DNA of 50,044 nucleotides. Source: Kiritimatiellia bacterium (GTDB lineage Bacteria; Verrucomicrobiota; Kiritimatiellia; RFP12; UBA1067). Numbering within the stretch: position 1 is the first letter of the stretch; the number at the start of each line of letters is the position of its first letter. The stretch is from the NCBI GenBank assembly GCA_017962315.1, contig JAGCVN010000030.1:1-50044 (forward strand). The letters run 5' to 3'. The notes beneath the pieces were generated by a model. That model was not told the origin of the DNA, ran no database searches, and worked only from the letters and a program-made list of their open reading frames with translations. The translations under genes and the position numbers were made by a program. Shown here in pieces: positions 16,220 through 24,200 of this stretch.

Positions 16220-17215
16220 GACTCTCATGATAAAGCACAGCGTGTAGTACGGCGGGCGGTTCTCATGTGCATCGCCGTTGCCAACGTAGCTCGTGCCGTA
16301 GACGCCGCTGCTCCAGGAGCCGCCCATCTTTGAGTCTGCGTCATAGCGGGAGGTTGTCGCGCGCAGTTTCGTGGAGCATCCAGACTCGATGTTCTCCAGC
16401 TGGTCGTCGCCGACGTACTCGTGGCGGTGCCGCGGCATTTGGGATTCCGTCAGAGTCACCGTATTCGCGCCGCCGGTCTTTCCGACCGAGTTGTAGCTGG
16501 TATCGCGGGAATCGTATCCGACGATGAACCGTCCCCGGAGGTCTGGCGTACCGTTCGATCCGTTGCAAAGCTTCCAGCCGTCCGGGATGTTGGACGCCGA
16601 ACCGCTCCACATGATGATGCCGCCGACGGGCGTGATGCCGTAGCCGGAGAAGGCGCCGGACGCCCCGGCGGAGATGTTGCCGGTCACCGAAAGGCTCGTC
16701 GCCGAGAGCGCGCCCGCGTTCATGGTACCCTGCACGGCGAGCCCTCCCTTGAGGGTCGTCTGCCCTTCCACGGTAAAGTCGCCGCTCGCCGCCGCCGCGT
16801 CGGACGCATGGATGGCGTAGGGCACCGCGAGAAGCGCCTGGCGCGGCGAGATTTCACCGGACGAGTTGTCCACCGTGAGGCCGATGTAGAGCGTCGTCCC
16901 GGAATTCCGTGCGAGGATGGACGCAAGCCCGGTTGACGTCACGCCGTCGATCTCGCTACCGGCCGCGTCGGTAATCGCCGTGTTGAAGAGCCCGTTCGCG
17001 TCGAGGAGCACGTTGTACGCGCGGCCCCAGAGCGGCGTGTCCGTCGCCGGCCCGTCGTAGATGCGGAACTGGACCGTCCTGTTCTTGTTGGCGGGCACGG
17101 CGCCGCCCACCTCCTTGATGACGCCCTGGTACGTGAACGCGGCGCCCGCCGCGACGCAGGGAAGAGTCGCGACAGACGCGACAATGACAATGATTCCGAA
17201 GATGAACTTCCTCAT
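16214..17215 (-). CDS. Secreted fibre-like protein with phage tail-collar domain
   Basis: A 333-aa protein with a Sec signal peptide (MRKFIFGIIVIVASVATLPC). Residues about 25-150 form a domain common in PVC and planctomycete surface proteins, with FTYQGVIKEVGGAV and PRQALLAVPYAIHA. A low-complexity Gly/Ala/Ser/Thr shaft follows (TTLKGGLAVQGTMNAGALS). From about 195 comes a tail-collar domain: GWKLCNGSNGTPDLRGRFIVG, then VTLTESQMPRHRH and ENRPPYYTLCFIMRVK. Collar domains cap phage and R-type tail fibres, but there are no other phage genes here and the signal peptide argues for a secreted surface fibre. AAGGA lies 7 nt before the chosen ATG; an in-frame ATG at 17278 would hide the signal peptide. 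The stop codon is in the repeat tract. Confidence 0.8.
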   Translation of the reverse strand: MRKFIFGIIVIVASVATLPCVAAGAAFTYQGVIKEVGGAVPANKNRTVQFRIYDGPATDTPLWGRAYNVLLDANGLFNTAITDAAGSEIDGVTSTGLASILARNSGTTLYIGLTVDNSSGEISPRQALLAVPYAIHASDAAAASGDFTVEGQTTLKGGLAVQGTMNAGALSATSLSVTGNISAGASGAFSGYGITPVGGIIMWSGSASNIPDGWKLCNGSNGTPDLRGRFIVGYDSRDTSYNSVGKTGGANTVTLTESQMPRHRHEYVGDDQLENIESGCSTKLRATTSRYDADSKMGGSWSSGVYGTSYVGNGDAHENRPPYYTLCFIMRVK

Positions 17216-17292
17216 GGTCGTTTCCTTTTTGATAATCGCAGATTGCACTCGATCGCCGGGAATGGCCATCGACGACATTCGTTTATACGTGT

Positions 17293-17739
17293 CTACTTAC
17301 TTTCCGATGCCTCTGGTTTGAGGATTATGCACTGTGTGCGTACCTCGTGCCGGTTGATCAACAGAAGACTCCACATCGAACTGTCATCCTCGGTGATCCT
17401 CAGTTGGGAAATCCGGTGGGAACCGGCGACATCCAGCGCGTGGTTAAGCGTGGCAAGGTTGTTGTCTATCGTCGCCTCATCCGCGAACAGCCGGACGTTG
17501 AACCGGTCCACGACCTCCTCGTTGCCCTTCGTCCACGGACGCCCCGTACACAACGGAATGAACCCCAGAAGCTGGTAGGAGAAATTCTGCGTCACGAACG
17601 ACGCGATCGGTACTTCACCGTCGTTAATCGCGGTATTCGATTTCCAACGGGCGATCTCCGTGTAGGAACTACACCCCGTGAACGCGAGAACCGAGGCGGC
17701 AAACGAAACAGCAACAAACGCTTTTATCTTTATGTTCAT
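17293..17739 (-). CDS. Small lipoprotein, paralogue of the next gene upstream
   Basis: A 148-aa predicted lipoprotein with a hydrophobic leader and lipobox LAFTGC-SS (Cys23). The mature part carries NFSYQLLGFIPLCTGRPWTK followed by an alternating helix with DNNLATLNHALDVAGSHRIS. The arrangement matches the neighbouring lipoprotein (SGFYMFWAIPIVSG plus a C-terminal helix), so the two look like diverged duplicates. A strong AAGGGGG site lies before the ATG, 10 nt after the previous stop. The function is unknown. It would sit in a membrane facing the periplasm. Confidence 0.75.
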   Translation of the reverse strand: MNIKIKAFVAVSFAASVLAFTGCSSYTEIARWKSNTAINDGEVPIASFVTQNFSYQLLGFIPLCTGRPWTKGNEEVVDRFNVRLFADEATIDNNLATLNHALDVAGSHRISQLRITEDDSSMWSLLLINRHEVRTQCIILKPEASESK

Positions 17740-17749
17740 CTTTTCCCCC

Positions 17750-18226
17750 TTACTTTGCGGTTGTTTTACGCGGCATCAGAATCGCGGAAACGCTCATCGC
17801 CGATGAACCAAAACACGAACCGATCGCACCGCTGTAGCTCGCCCCTGCGTAGGAAGCGTCAGAATCGTTGAAATAGACCTCGGCAAGATCGCAATTACGG
17901 CTTTCGGCGATCTTGAGAAGCGCGTTCTGAAGCTCGGCGTAACTAACCTGGTCTTGGAAGAGCGAAGTTCCCCCCTCGATGGTCTTTGCCCGCTCATTCC
18001 AGCGAAGGTCGCCTGAAACGATCGGGATCGCCCAAAACATATAGAAACCGCTTGTCGTAATCGTCACAAGCTGACCGTCTTCTGCACCTTTCGCCCCCTT
18101 CACTGAAACATTCTTCAACATTCCCGGAGACGAATACTTCACCGTAGCACATCCCGTCACCATTGAGGCAAGGACTGCCGCCACACCTAGCTTCACCAGC
18201 TGACTCATTTTGCTCTTCCTTCCCAT
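17750..18226 (-). CDS. Small lipoprotein with aromatic-IP-(T/S)G motif
   Basis: A predicted lipoprotein of about 158 aa (lipobox SMVTGC-AT). Two in-frame starts are plausible: 18226 (GAGG upstream) and 18208 (GGAAG upstream, MSQLVKLGVAAVLA). The mature protein has SGFYMFWAIPIVSGDLRWN near residue 70, then a helical segment (YAELQNALLKIAESRNCDLAE) and a Ser/Ala/Gly-rich end with one cysteine. It is likely a paralogue of the 148-aa lipoprotein that follows in the same operon. The promoter is 18372-18344. No family name is assigned. Confidence 0.7.
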   Translation of the reverse strand: MGRKSKMSQLVKLGVAAVLASMVTGCATVKYSSPGMLKNVSVKGAKGAEDGQLVTITTSGFYMFWAIPIVSGDLRWNERAKTIEGGTSLFQDQVSYAELQNALLKIAESRNCDLAEVYFNDSDASYAGASYSGAIGSCFGSSAMSVSAILMPRKTTAK

Positions 18227-18281
18227 TAGCGCCTCGTCTATCCCTCGGATGCGACGCAAACAGTATCGCAATTGAGAACGG

Positions 18282-18304
18282 TTGGTCGGGCACGTCCCGA
18301 CCAA
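18282..18304. repeat. Perfect 9-bp inverted repeat with 5-nt loop
   Basis: TTGGTCGGG and CCCGACCAA flank the loop CACGT on the plus strand. No T-run follows on either strand, so it does not look like a terminator. It lies in the untranslated leader between the lipoprotein promoter and its start codon. It could be an mRNA hairpin, an operator or a dispersed REP-type palindrome. Confidence 0.6.
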
Positions 18305-18343
18305 CATGAAAAAGAAACAGCGTTCTCAACGACAACGAGTACA

Positions 18344-18372
18344 AGTATACACACTCCCTTGCCGGATTGCAA
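18344..18372 (-). promoter_or_regulatory. Sigma70-type promoter for the lipoprotein pair
   Basis: TTGCAA (18372-18367), a 17-bp spacer, and TATACT (18349-18344) lie on the minus strand. The leader to the lipoprotein start is about 110 nt and contains the 18282-18304 hairpin. This 246-bp intergenic region holds no gene. Confidence 0.65.
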
Positions 18373-18472
18373 CCTTGATTCCTTGTATTTTCAAGTATGC
18401 TACCCCAACCACCCCTCAACCCCGAAGCAACCTCCCAACTCTCTCAATATGGGATCCTCGTAAGGTATCGGT

Positions 18473-19855
18473 TCAAGCTTGCAGAAACTTCTCCGTATCA
18501 ACCTCTTCTATGGGCCTTGGGGTAGCTGACTTCCATGCCCCCCGCGTAAAGTCCGGAACCTTGACCGCTTGTCCAGCCGCTCGTGCGGATTTATCAGTCA
18601 ATTCCATGAGCGAAGCCCATGTCGCAAAATCGTACACGTCAATTCCCATTGGCAGTCCGTTTCGAAGACAATATATGCGGCACATATCCCCTATTAGAGC
18701 AGCCCCACCATGTCCACCGAGTTTTTGCGCAACATTCCTAACCGAGTTACATAGCGGATGCCTTAATTCTCCACGCATTCCTTCCGTGATCTTATCATCG
18801 AAGAACCTTCTCGTGCGTCCGCCTCCAGGAACCTTGTCGCACGTCATCTTCATACCATCCGCGCCACCCCAAATCAAGACGCCTTTCGTGCCACAAACTT
18901 CGGCAGGGGCATACCATGGACAAGACAACGTCAGGGCTTGTCGCAATGTGACAAGCCGCCCTTTCGCCGTTCGGATTAACGTCGCGCACATGTCACAACT
19001 GTCGTTTGTCAACCGGTCCGACAGAGAAACTTCCTTGTTGCTCTCCGCAAACGCCCGCAAGCTTGCATTCCCTGACGACATTGCCACAAGCGTTTCCAGT
19101 CGGTCACCCCGATTTATGTCGAGACAGCGGGACAGCGGAGCAAATACATTCCACGGAATGGAAACACCCTGCGATGCCATGCGCATTTCCCAACAATCCA
19201 CCTGTCGAGCTGGCATCTTCCGATACAACGAACTACGCCAATCCATGAAGTATGTTCCGCCACATGCCACAACATCACCCAGAAGACCACGCCGGACGAT
19301 ATTCAGCGCAAAAAGCGCATACTCGCCATAGACATAACCAAAACTGCCAGACGTGCAGTGTACCTTGTTCTTTTCGGACGTCTCCACGAGTTTCCAGCAG
19401 TCATCGATGGTACACCGAACCGGCGGAGCGGAAACAACATGCATTTTGCCGTTCATGGCGTACACATTGAGTTCCGTATTGTTCAGACAATACATGCTGT
19501 TGTAAAAAACATCCGCGACACCATCGTCCACCATTTTTTTGCATGCGTCGGTCCCGATATATTCCTTCGGCGGAGGCAATTTGGCTCGTTCGATGAACCC
19601 TTTTGCAGATTTCAAGTCATCGGCCGTTTCAGCGCAGAGGGCAGTGATTTCTACGCCTGGGAAACGACAAATACGACCAACCGGATTGTCAACACCTGGC
19701 GCAACCGCCACGCGCACCTTAGAAATCGGAGGTGCAGCAAAACCAAGCATGGAATCGCCCCCCTTCCGTTCTTCGGACGCAATGCCTTTCCCCAACATCG
19801 AGACTGCACCCAAGCAAGATGCAGCCGTCAGGAATTCTCTTCTGTTCTGCCTCAT
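18473..19855 (-). CDS. Tat-exported Gfo/Idh/MocA-family protein, GH109-like, degenerate NAD site
   Basis: A 460-aa protein with a twin-arginine signal (NRREFLTAASCLGAVSMLG). The body follows GH109-type alpha-N-acetylgalactosaminidases: FPGVEITALC near 70, DDCWKLVETSEK near 150, ALNIVRRGLLGDVVACGG near 185, GHGGAALIGDMCRIYCLRNG near 390, and IDVYDFATWASL then VPDFTRGAW near the end. Two expected features are altered. The glycine-rich Rossmann loop (GxGxxG) is replaced by VAVAPGVDNPVGR, and the usual EVP before the ECW helix is PPV. It may therefore bind NAD poorly or be inactive. AAGGAG precedes the start. The gene is visibly more AT-rich than the giant gene and looks acquired. Confidence 0.75.
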   Translation of the reverse strand: MRQNRREFLTAASCLGAVSMLGKGIASEERKGGDSMLGFAAPPISKVRVAVAPGVDNPVGRICRFPGVEITALCAETADDLKSAKGFIERAKLPPPKEYIGTDACKKMVDDGVADVFYNSMYCLNNTELNVYAMNGKMHVVSAPPVRCTIDDCWKLVETSEKNKVHCTSGSFGYVYGEYALFALNIVRRGLLGDVVACGGTYFMDWRSSLYRKMPARQVDCWEMRMASQGVSIPWNVFAPLSRCLDINRGDRLETLVAMSSGNASLRAFAESNKEVSLSDRLTNDSCDMCATLIRTAKGRLVTLRQALTLSCPWYAPAEVCGTKGVLIWGGADGMKMTCDKVPGGGRTRRFFDDKITEGMRGELRHPLCNSVRNVAQKLGGHGGAALIGDMCRIYCLRNGLPMGIDVYDFATWASLMELTDKSARAAGQAVKVPDFTRGAWKSATPRPIEEVDTEKFLQA

Positions 19856-20017
19856 CTTCGTTTCTCCTTTTAATCGTTCCTCAAATCAGAATCCGTCCTC
19901 CAGACACCACTTCGGCTGACGGCGGTCGCGGGGCGACGGCCCTACCGATACCAGCACCCCACGGCGCGTGGCCGCCGGCGCATAACGAGAACGCCAAACT
20001 CTTCGGCATGACAATAC
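19856..20017. other. Intergenic stretch with GC-rich inverted repeats, no gene
   Basis: This 162-bp gap contains a GC-rich cluster around 19915-19980 with short inverted segments (for example GTCGC/GCGAC around a GGG loop at about 19925-19937). It resembles dispersed REP-type sequence found in intergenic DNA. No confident promoter for the GH109-like gene was found. Confidence 0.35.
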
Positions 20018-20689
20018 TCATGGCAAGACCTCCCAGTAACCGTTCTTGCGAGCCCCACGGCGAATGATGTATCGTTCCTTTATCAGAATGACTATAGCTT
20101 TCGTTATTGCAGCCCGCGAGAGATTGAGCTTACGCATCAATACCTGTTGTGTAAACGATCCGTCTTCTGATAACGCCTTGAGTACTTGCCTACACGAAGC
20201 TGGTAATTCGCTAAGCAATTTCCTTTCTGATTGTTCTTTACCATCATCAGGTTGAATGTTACCCTCTGCATTATTGTCTACTTTAATGTCATCTTCTGGG
20301 GCACTTTCAACTTCATCATCGGTAGTGACAACGATTACAGTCCGATCTGGGTCATAGGATTCGGTGATTTTGGGTTCGGCGCAGCCGTATTTCTTCCACA
20401 GGCCGTGGAGGTTCGCAAGGCCCATGCCGGAACGCTCGCCGATATCGACCAACGCAAAGATGTTGAAGATCGCGGTGTTGCGTGCGTCACTCGTTCCACC
20501 CGCTACGGAAACGGACTTGCTGATGCGCATCGTGCCGGGGTTTGAAAAGGTGATCGTTCCGCCGTCCGTGTTGCAGAAGGCGCTGTACGTCTCCCAGAGG
20601 TTGTCGGGCAATTCAGAGGTTGCGCGTTTGAATTCAACGCGCTCATTTACCCTAAGAAGCTGGGTAATCTGTCCACCCGTCAGCTTCAT
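20018..20689 (-). pseudogene. AlbA_2/Schlafen-type ATP-binding regulator with internal in-frame deletion
   Basis: A 223-aa frame. Residues 1-45 match the start of AlbA_2 (Schlafen-like) DNA-binding proteins: MKLTGGQITQLL, then ERVEFKRATSELP and AFCNTDGGTI. At about residue 46 the sequence jumps to the far C-terminal part of the accompanying ATPase domain (FSNPGTMRISKSV, then DIGERSGMGLANLHGLWKK and DPDRTVIVV). An acidic linker and a winged-helix end follow (QQVLMRKLNLSRAAITKAIV). Full-length relatives are about 450-550 aa, so some 250-300 residues are missing between the two parts without a frameshift. I call it a deletion derivative, probably a pseudogene; a functional mini-protein that keeps the winged helix is possible. 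Its ATG lies in a repeat tract. Confidence 0.7.
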
Positions 20690-20734
20690 TCGTCATTCAT
20701 TCATTCGTCATTCGTCATTTGTCATCCGTCATTC
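20686..20734. repeat. AATGA repeat tract spanning a stop-start junction
   Basis: On the minus strand the tract is a run of AATGA/GATGA units spaced by C/A/G triplets. It contains the TGA stop of the 595-aa gene (20731-20729) at its beginning and the ATG of the AlbA_2 remnant (20689-20687) at its end. It is the same repeat type as flanks the four-helix gene at 15.7-16.2 kb. Confidence 0.75.
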
Positions 20735-22516
20735 CAACACGATCTCCGTCTGGGAACTGACGCGGGTGAACGACATATCGCCGACGAGCGTGACCGGTCC
20801 CTGCCGCATGAGGTTCGTGAGCTTCCATGTGATCCGTCCGCTCTTCACCTGCTCCGGGTTCCACGCCGCCTCGCCACCGTTCAGGTCGAGCGAAAGCGAA
20901 ATCTCGTTCCCGACCGAGAACGTCTCCGGCTTCACGTCGCCCTTGTAATTCGAGAGTACATCGCCACTCGGCGCGGGTGTCTTAAAGTCCCACTGTAGTC
21001 CGTCGTGCTGCGGGTGGAGCGGATGCCGCAAAAGGCTCGTCGCACCGCCGCCCGCCACCGTGAACGCGAACGTCACGCCGTCCGGCTGGCTCAGCGAGTC
21101 CGCACCGCCGGACGCCTCGATGACGGGAGTCTCCGTGGGCAGGCACACCGCGCTGATGCGCATCGCGATATGGGCCGTCGTCGGGACTGTCGCCTTTCCC
21201 GCAAAAAGATGGTAGGCATACGTGCCGTCCGCAGCCATCTCGCCCGCCGCCACGACGCGCTGCAGAAGGCGGACCGTGCCGTGCGCGTCGATGTGGATCG
21301 GAAGCCTCAGCTTCGCCGTGCCGCCCGTCTCCGTCTCCACGGACTTGTCTGGCGTGACAATACGGTTGAAGGCAACGTCCGCCACCCACAGTCCGCCCGG
21401 CCACGCCCTGTTTGCGGTAGAAATTCCGGACGTCTCGCCGACAAGCGGCACGTCCACGCGCATCTTCGACTTGCCATCCACGTCCGTGATACGCAGGAGC
21501 GCACCGAAGGTTCTGCCCTGCACTTCCGCGTCGAACACCCTTCTATCTAAGCCGAATTCGATCTTCCACGTCTCACCGGCGGAAAGGCGTTTCGTCGCGA
21601 TCGGCGCGGAAGACTGCGCACCGCCCAGTGGCGTCCATACCGCGTTCGTCAGCGCCACCGCCGCATCGCGGATGTGTACGGCCGTCTTGGGCAACATCAC
21701 GTCGCCGTAAGCAGCGTCAATCTCCATCGCGACCGCCACCGTACGCGCAGCCTCGCCGTCGTTGCGGATGGACAGCGTCTCCTTCGACGAATCGCTTCCG
21801 AAGTCGAGCCCGCCCATCGGCGAGACGTTCAGCACACCCGACCAGTCGCTCTGCGTGTCGGACGACACGAGCAGCACGTCTCCGTCCGAGACCGTCGCCG
21901 TAGAATAAACCGGCTTGATCACGGGGGATTGATTCTCGGAGTTTCCGGAAAACTTGAAAAAGCCGCTCTTCAGGAATTCACCGTCGAATCCTTCCAGATA
22001 CTCGCCCGGATAGATTGACGCGCCCTGTTGGAGCGAAAAACCGATAAAGTTGTAAACCTCATTCGTATCCGTGATATGCCAAGTCATACGCGGCGCGGCG
22101 GGCACCCCGGTGATTGACACCACCGTCTTCGTCAAATTGGTGTTGAACGCCAGACATACCGTACCGGCGGGGATCGATTGAACTTTCGTCGCCTCTGGAA
22201 ACATACGGTTCCAAGTGGCGACAGGCGACATCGTCCCTCCTTTTGAATTCCATGTCTGGGAGAACTGGCGCGTCGCCAGGAAAGACGCCGGATCGTAAAA
22301 ACCGACAGCGTTCACCGGCCATGCCGCGAATACCTCATCAAGCGGCGCAACCGGGGAAACCTCCACATAAACCGCGTTCCAGCCCCTGTTCAGGGTAATC
22401 TCCTGCCGTACCATGACGTCCGCAGAACCAGACAACACGGCAAAGAGTACCGTCAAAAACGGTAACCACAAAGAGGCACCAAAGACCTCGTCCGACAAAA
22501 TGCGTTGTTTGTTCAT
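20729..22516 (-). CDS. Secreted 595-aa beta-rich protein, probable partner of the giant protein
   Basis: A 595-aa protein with an N-terminal signal or membrane anchor (LWLPFLTVLFAVLSGSADV). Then comes an ITLNRGWNAVYVEVSPVAP motif and a long beta-rich body with many Thr/Ser/Val strands. I recall similar GWNAVYVEV-type proteins next to giant LamG proteins in PVC genomes; this is a recollection, not a search result. There are no catalytic motifs that I recognise and no C-terminal anchor. The start at 22516 is chosen because the promoter -10 box ends 20 nt upstream; a GTG at 22546 would begin before that transcript. The leader would be only about 13 nt, without a Shine-Dalgarno. It heads the 16-kb minus-strand block, though distance and internal promoters argue against a single mRNA. 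Confidence 0.7.
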   Translation of the reverse strand: MNKQRILSDEVFGASLWLPFLTVLFAVLSGSADVMVRQEITLNRGWNAVYVEVSPVAPLDEVFAAWPVNAVGFYDPASFLATRQFSQTWNSKGGTMSPVATWNRMFPEATKVQSIPAGTVCLAFNTNLTKTVVSITGVPAAPRMTWHITDTNEVYNFIGFSLQQGASIYPGEYLEGFDGEFLKSGFFKFSGNSENQSPVIKPVYSTATVSDGDVLLVSSDTQSDWSGVLNVSPMGGLDFGSDSSKETLSIRNDGEAARTVAVAMEIDAAYGDVMLPKTAVHIRDAAVALTNAVWTPLGGAQSSAPIATKRLSAGETWKIEFGLDRRVFDAEVQGRTFGALLRITDVDGKSKMRVDVPLVGETSGISTANRAWPGGLWVADVAFNRIVTPDKSVETETGGTAKLRLPIHIDAHGTVRLLQRVVAAGEMAADGTYAYHLFAGKATVPTTAHIAMRISAVCLPTETPVIEASGGADSLSQPDGVTFAFTVAGGGATSLLRHPLHPQHDGLQWDFKTPAPSGDVLSNYKGDVKPETFSVGNEISLSLDLNGGEAAWNPEQVKSGRITWKLTNLMRQGPVTLVGDMSFTRVSSQTEIVLE

Positions 22517-22536
22517 AGCACGAATAAAGAAATGGC

Positions 22537-22565
22537 ATTTTATCACCTCGAACTGTCTACTGCAA
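22537..22565 (-). promoter_or_regulatory. Promoter of the 595-aa gene
   Basis: TTGCAG (22565-22560), a 17-bp spacer, and TAAAAT (22542-22537) lie on the minus strand. It gives a very short leader and is divergent from the fucosidase promoter 54 bp away. Confidence 0.7.
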
Positions 22566-22618
22566 GTGAATAAATGTGGGACCGGGGCTGTCGCTATGCA
22601 GATGTATCCGAAAAGCCA

Positions 22619-22646
22619 TTGCAGAACGGGCGGAGTCTGCTATACT
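22619..22646 (+). promoter_or_regulatory. Promoter of the fucosidase / lactate dehydrogenase operon
   Basis: TTGCAG (22619-22624), a 16-bp spacer, and TATACT (22641-22646). The leader to the ATG at 22743 is about 90 nt and ends with AAGGAG at a usable distance. Confidence 0.65.
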
Positions 22647-22742
22647 TCTCCCGTCCGCCGGGTATCATCCCGGTTTCGACCGTGTGACAGGTGTTGCGCG
22701 GACTGGCAAAACCGGCGGAGGAATCAAGGAGAGGCGTTACCG

Positions 22743-24161
22743 ATGCAAGAGACAGACAACAAGCAAACAAGACGGATTGCCGCGTTCGTGTTGACGGCGG
22801 GACTCGTATTCGGAGCGGCGACCGCAGGCGCGCGCCCCGTCCCGAATCCGGTGTTGTTGGAACGTATGAAGAACGGCCCGGAAATCCTCGGAATCATCCA
22901 TTTCGGGTTGAACACCTTCACCGACCGTGAATGGGGGTACGGCGACGCGGATCCAAAGAGGTTCAATCCCGTGAAATTCGACGCCGACCGGATTGTCGGC
23001 GCGGCAAAGGCAGGCGGGATCGGCGGGCTTGTGGTTGTCGCCAAGCACCACGACGGATTCTGCCTCTGGCCGACCAAGACGACGGATTACAACATCAGCC
23101 GTTCCCCCTTCCGGGACGGGAAAGGGGATTACGTGCGTGAAATCGCCGATGCCTGCCGTCGCGCGGGGATCAAGTTCGGCGTGTACATCTCCCCTTGGGA
23201 CCGGCACGACGAGGGATACGCGACGGCAAGGTACGTCGAACGTTACCACGCGCAGATCAAGGAACTTCTCGGCGGCGGGTACGGGCCCGTATTTGAAATG
23301 TGGTTCGACGGCGCGAACGGAGGCGACGGCTGGTACGGCGGCACGAAGGAAAAACGACAGATCGGTTCCGCCGATGAATACTACCGTTTCAACGACGTTT
23401 TCCGCTTCGTACGGGAGCTCCAGCCTGCTGTCACGATTTTCGCCGGCGAAAACGATGGTTCCGACTTCCGCTGGCCGGGGAACGAACAGGGCATTCTCAG
23501 TCCCTCTTCCCGCGCCACAATCGAGACGGTCGGAGGGTTCGCGAACCGCCGCTACGGCAATCCGAACTATCCGAAACAGATTAACACGGGATCGCCAAAC
23601 GGCACATGCTTCCGTGTCTGCGAGGCGGACTTCCCCCTGCGCAAAGGATGGTTCTGGCACGAGCGGGACCGCAGCACGACGAAGAACGCGGCGTATCTCG
23701 CGCAACTCTATTGCCGCAGCGTGGGTAACGGCGGAACTATGAATATCGGACTGTCGCCGAACAAGGACGGCCTTCTTGACGAGGAGGATGTGCGCGCACT
23801 CTCCGGATTCGACGTCATGCGCAAAGCACTCTTCGTCCACGAGGTGCGCGAAAACGGCAAACCGTTCAACGTCATCGTGATGCGGGAGGACATTTCAAAA
23901 GGTGAAAATATCGACGCGTGGCGGCTCGTCGCCGACGGGAGAGAGATCCTTTCCGGCACCGCCATCGGCGCGAAGCGGATCAGGCTTCTTCCGGAAGCCG
24001 TTGCACCGAAACTCTGCCAAGTCGAGGTCACGAAAGGGCGCGGACCGGTCGAACTCCGCCGTTATCTTGCGGATCCCGCGCTTGTCAAAACGATTCTCGA
24101 GGCGAAATCGAACGGCGGGGAGACGGATACCGCGAAATGGATGACCGCCGGACGGTATTAA
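22743..24161 (+). CDS. Secreted alpha-L-fucosidase (GH29)
   Basis: A 472-aa GH29 enzyme that releases L-fucose from glycans. Residues 1-35 are a Sec signal (IAAFVLTAGLVFGAATAGA). The barrel follows: ILGIIHFGLNTFTDREWG near 45, GGLVVVAKHHDGFCLWPT near 95, IKFGVYISPWDRH near 143, and the nucleophile-bearing EMWFDGANGG near 186. The C-terminal half has GNGGTMNIGLSPNKDGLLD. The form resembles the bacterial Bacteroides-type GH29 subgroup; which subfamily cannot be fixed by eye. AAGGAG lies upstream of the ATG. The open frame reaches back to 22413, but that start precedes the promoter and would not give a signal peptide. Fucosidases of this kind attack mucin or algal glycans. Confidence 0.9.
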   Translation: MQETDNKQTRRIAAFVLTAGLVFGAATAGARPVPNPVLLERMKNGPEILGIIHFGLNTFTDREWGYGDADPKRFNPVKFDADRIVGAAKAGGIGGLVVVAKHHDGFCLWPTKTTDYNISRSPFRDGKGDYVREIADACRRAGIKFGVYISPWDRHDEGYATARYVERYHAQIKELLGGGYGPVFEMWFDGANGGDGWYGGTKEKRQIGSADEYYRFNDVFRFVRELQPAVTIFAGENDGSDFRWPGNEQGILSPSSRATIETVGGFANRRYGNPNYPKQINTGSPNGTCFRVCEADFPLRKGWFWHERDRSTTKNAAYLAQLYCRSVGNGGTMNIGLSPNKDGLLDEEDVRALSGFDVMRKALFVHEVRENGKPFNVIVMREDISKGENIDAWRLVADGREILSGTAIGAKRIRLLPEAVAPKLCQVEVTKGRGPVELRRYLADPALVKTILEAKSNGGETDTAKWMTAGRY

Positions 24162-24200
24162 CCGTTTCGCACGACGCGCTACGGATACGCAGGGGACGAT

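Noticed and set aside
16214-17215. Prophage remnant, suggested by the tail-collar domain and the integrase
   Set aside because: The collar protein has a Sec signal peptide and a PVC-type N-domain, and no capsid, terminase, portal or lysis genes are present.
18282-18304. Intrinsic terminator
   Set aside because: The stem is good but no T-run follows on either strand, and it lies in a leader rather than after a gene.
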